NCBI GenBank assembly: GCA_937975725.1 | Contig: CALJUL010000132.1 | Coordinates: 1-19,883 of the forward strand | Direction: 5' to 3' | DNA from: an uncultured Pseudoxanthomonas sp. | Lineage (GTDB): Bacteria; Pseudomonadota; Gammaproteobacteria; Xanthomonadales; Xanthomonadaceae | Length of the DNA: 19,883 bases | Shown: in pieces, positions 17,923 through 19,883 of the stretch | Layout of the letters: each line of letters begins with the position of its first letter | Numbering within the stretch: position 1 is the stretch's first letter | Made by a program: the position numbers and the translations under genes | The notes under the pieces: model-generated | What the model saw: only the letters and a program-made list of their open reading frames with translations | Database searches by the model: none | What the model was told of the DNA's origin: nothing

Positions 17923-18324
17923 TCAGCCGCTTCGCGGCTTGCAAGTTGGTCGCTTCGCGACCTGTGAAAGGGTAGCTTTGTCCCGCTGGACTTTTATCAA
18001 GCCCGCCAGGACACCAAACAACGATTCGACTTTCTGCAACACCACGGTCGAGTCGCAGAAACCGAAATCATCAGCCAGACGCAGTTGAGTTTCCAGTTCG
18101 GCCAGCGAGCCGCGCGCAACGTACAGGAACTGAAGCAGTTCCCTTCCGCTACCACGTCCGCACCCCTCGGCGATGTTGGAAGGAACACTCACCGCCGCCC
18201 GGCGCATCTGCGAAGTCAGTCCGTACCGCTCATCGGGCGGAAAACGCGCCGAGACCGCATAGACGGCTCGCGCCAATGCCATGGCATCCTGCCAAACCTT
18301 CAGATCGTGGTGCGGTCTCGCCAT
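17923..18324 (-). CDS. Four-helix-bundle protein (S23/IVP-like), inserted between dnaK and dnaJ
   Basis: The 133-residue protein has the family signature: N-terminal HHDLKVWQDAMALARAVY, then RYGLTSQMRRAAVSVPSNIAEG with GRGS, and FLYVARGSLAELETQLRLA. These proteins form pentameric bundles and were first found as ORFs in 23S rRNA intervening sequences. Many now stand free in chromosomes, and their role is unknown. The ATG at 18324 was chosen because it begins the family N-terminus and has GGGA upstream; another in-frame ATG 13 codons earlier is unlikely. The C-terminal tail after LIKVQRDK is encoded by the tandem hairpins and looks acquired. GC is lower than its neighbours: two 60-base stretches counted by eye give 57 and 60 percent, against 75 in one dnaJ stretch. 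This suggests transfer into the chaperone operon. Confidence 0.9.
   Translation of the reverse strand: MARPHHDLKVWQDAMALARAVYAVSARFPPDERYGLTSQMRRAAVSVPSNIAEGCGRGSGRELLQFLYVARGSLAELETQLRLADDFGFCDSTVVLQKVESLFGVLAGLIKVQRDKATLSQVAKRPTCKPRSG
17925..17962 (-). repeat. Tandem GAA-loop hairpins just before dnaJ
   Basis: Two six-base-stem hairpins stand side by side. AGCCGC/GCGGCT (17925-17930, 17934-17939) and GGTCGC/GCGACC (17948-17953, 17957-17962) each have a three-base loop. On the minus-strand RNA each loop is GAA closed by C-G, of the very stable GCGAAGC mini-hairpin type. An eight-base palindrome CTTGCAAG (17938-17945) overlaps the end of the first stem and joins them. They encode the last residues of the four-helix-bundle protein and end 12 bases before the dnaJ ATG, where a ribosome-binding site would be expected. 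Confidence 0.7.
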
Positions 18325-18348
18325 GTCGACATTCCCGGTCAACTGACA

Positions 18349-18377
18349 GCGGATCGGGCGCACTGCGCCCGATCCGC
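18349..18377 (-). terminator. Strong hairpin after dnaK
   Basis: A perfect 13-base stem, GCGGATCGGGCGC (18349-18361) with its complement at 18365-18377, closes a three-base loop. It starts about 20 bases after the dnaK stop. No T-run follows, so it probably attenuates or stabilises the message rather than fully ending it. Downstream genes (four-helix bundle, dnaJ) would otherwise share the dnaK transcript. Confidence 0.6.
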
Positions 18378-18396
18378 GACTTGCTGCTCGCCCGAC

Positions 18397-19883
<1,487 letters not shown>

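Noticed and set aside
17923..18324. A 23S rRNA intervening sequence with flanking rRNA
   Set aside because: The four-helix-bundle family is right, but the flanks are dnaK and dnaJ and no rRNA sequence is present.

Overview
The window looks like a core chromosomal segment of a high-GC gammaproteobacterium of the family Xanthomonadaceae (Lysobacter, Pseudoxanthomonas, Luteimonas or Stenotrophomonas type). Two things point there. One is the gene order prfB / TPR-GGDEF / recJ-rpfE-greA-carB-carA / dapB / tyrA / dnaJ-dnaK. The other is the presence of rpfE, a gene of the Xanthomonas rpf (regulation of pathogenicity factors) region. No tRNA, rRNA, CRISPR array or insertion sequence was seen. Both ends cut genes: prfB lacks its 3' end at the left edge and dnaK lacks its 5' end at the right edge.

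Left part (1-3259): prfB (release factor 2), on the minus strand, carries the classical programmed +1 frameshift. It is divergent from a plus-strand gene for a periplasmic-TPR, membrane-anchored diguanylate cyclase. The 140-base gap between them holds a near-consensus sigma-54 promoter for the cyclase and a perfect 16-base palindrome.

Middle part (3260-12492): a tightly packed minus-strand block runs carA, carB, greA, rpfE, recJ. It joins carbamoyl-phosphate synthesis, transcript cleavage, an rpf-region protein of unknown biochemistry and a DNA-repair exonuclease. Start/stop overlaps of GTGA (carB/greA) and ATGA (rpfE/recJ) suggest translational coupling. Upstream of carA a 393-base gap contains a probable promoter -10 box, a short possible leader ORF and a 165-base nested palindrome built of two GTAG-headed REP-like arms. 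dapB (lysine/diaminopimelate synthesis) lies beyond it, divergent from a small DUF1801 protein gene.

Right part (12493-19883): a 422-base convergent gap with no convincing gene is followed by a second minus-strand operon: secreted DUF3857/transglutaminase-like protein, prephenate dehydrogenase with ACT domain (tyrA), and a YiiM-like MOSC protein, the last two overlapping by GTGA. A strong hairpin separates it from the heat-shock pair dnaK-dnaJ.

The most unusual element is a gene for an S23/IVP-type four-helix-bundle protein inserted between dnaK and dnaJ on the same strand. Its base composition is lower in GC, and hairpins lie on both sides. Its stop codon is only ten bases from the dnaJ start, and dnaJ has no visible Shine-Dalgarno sequence. 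No clearly novel multi-gene system was found. The best leads are this four-helix-bundle insertion, the sigma-54-controlled cyclase and the compound REP element.
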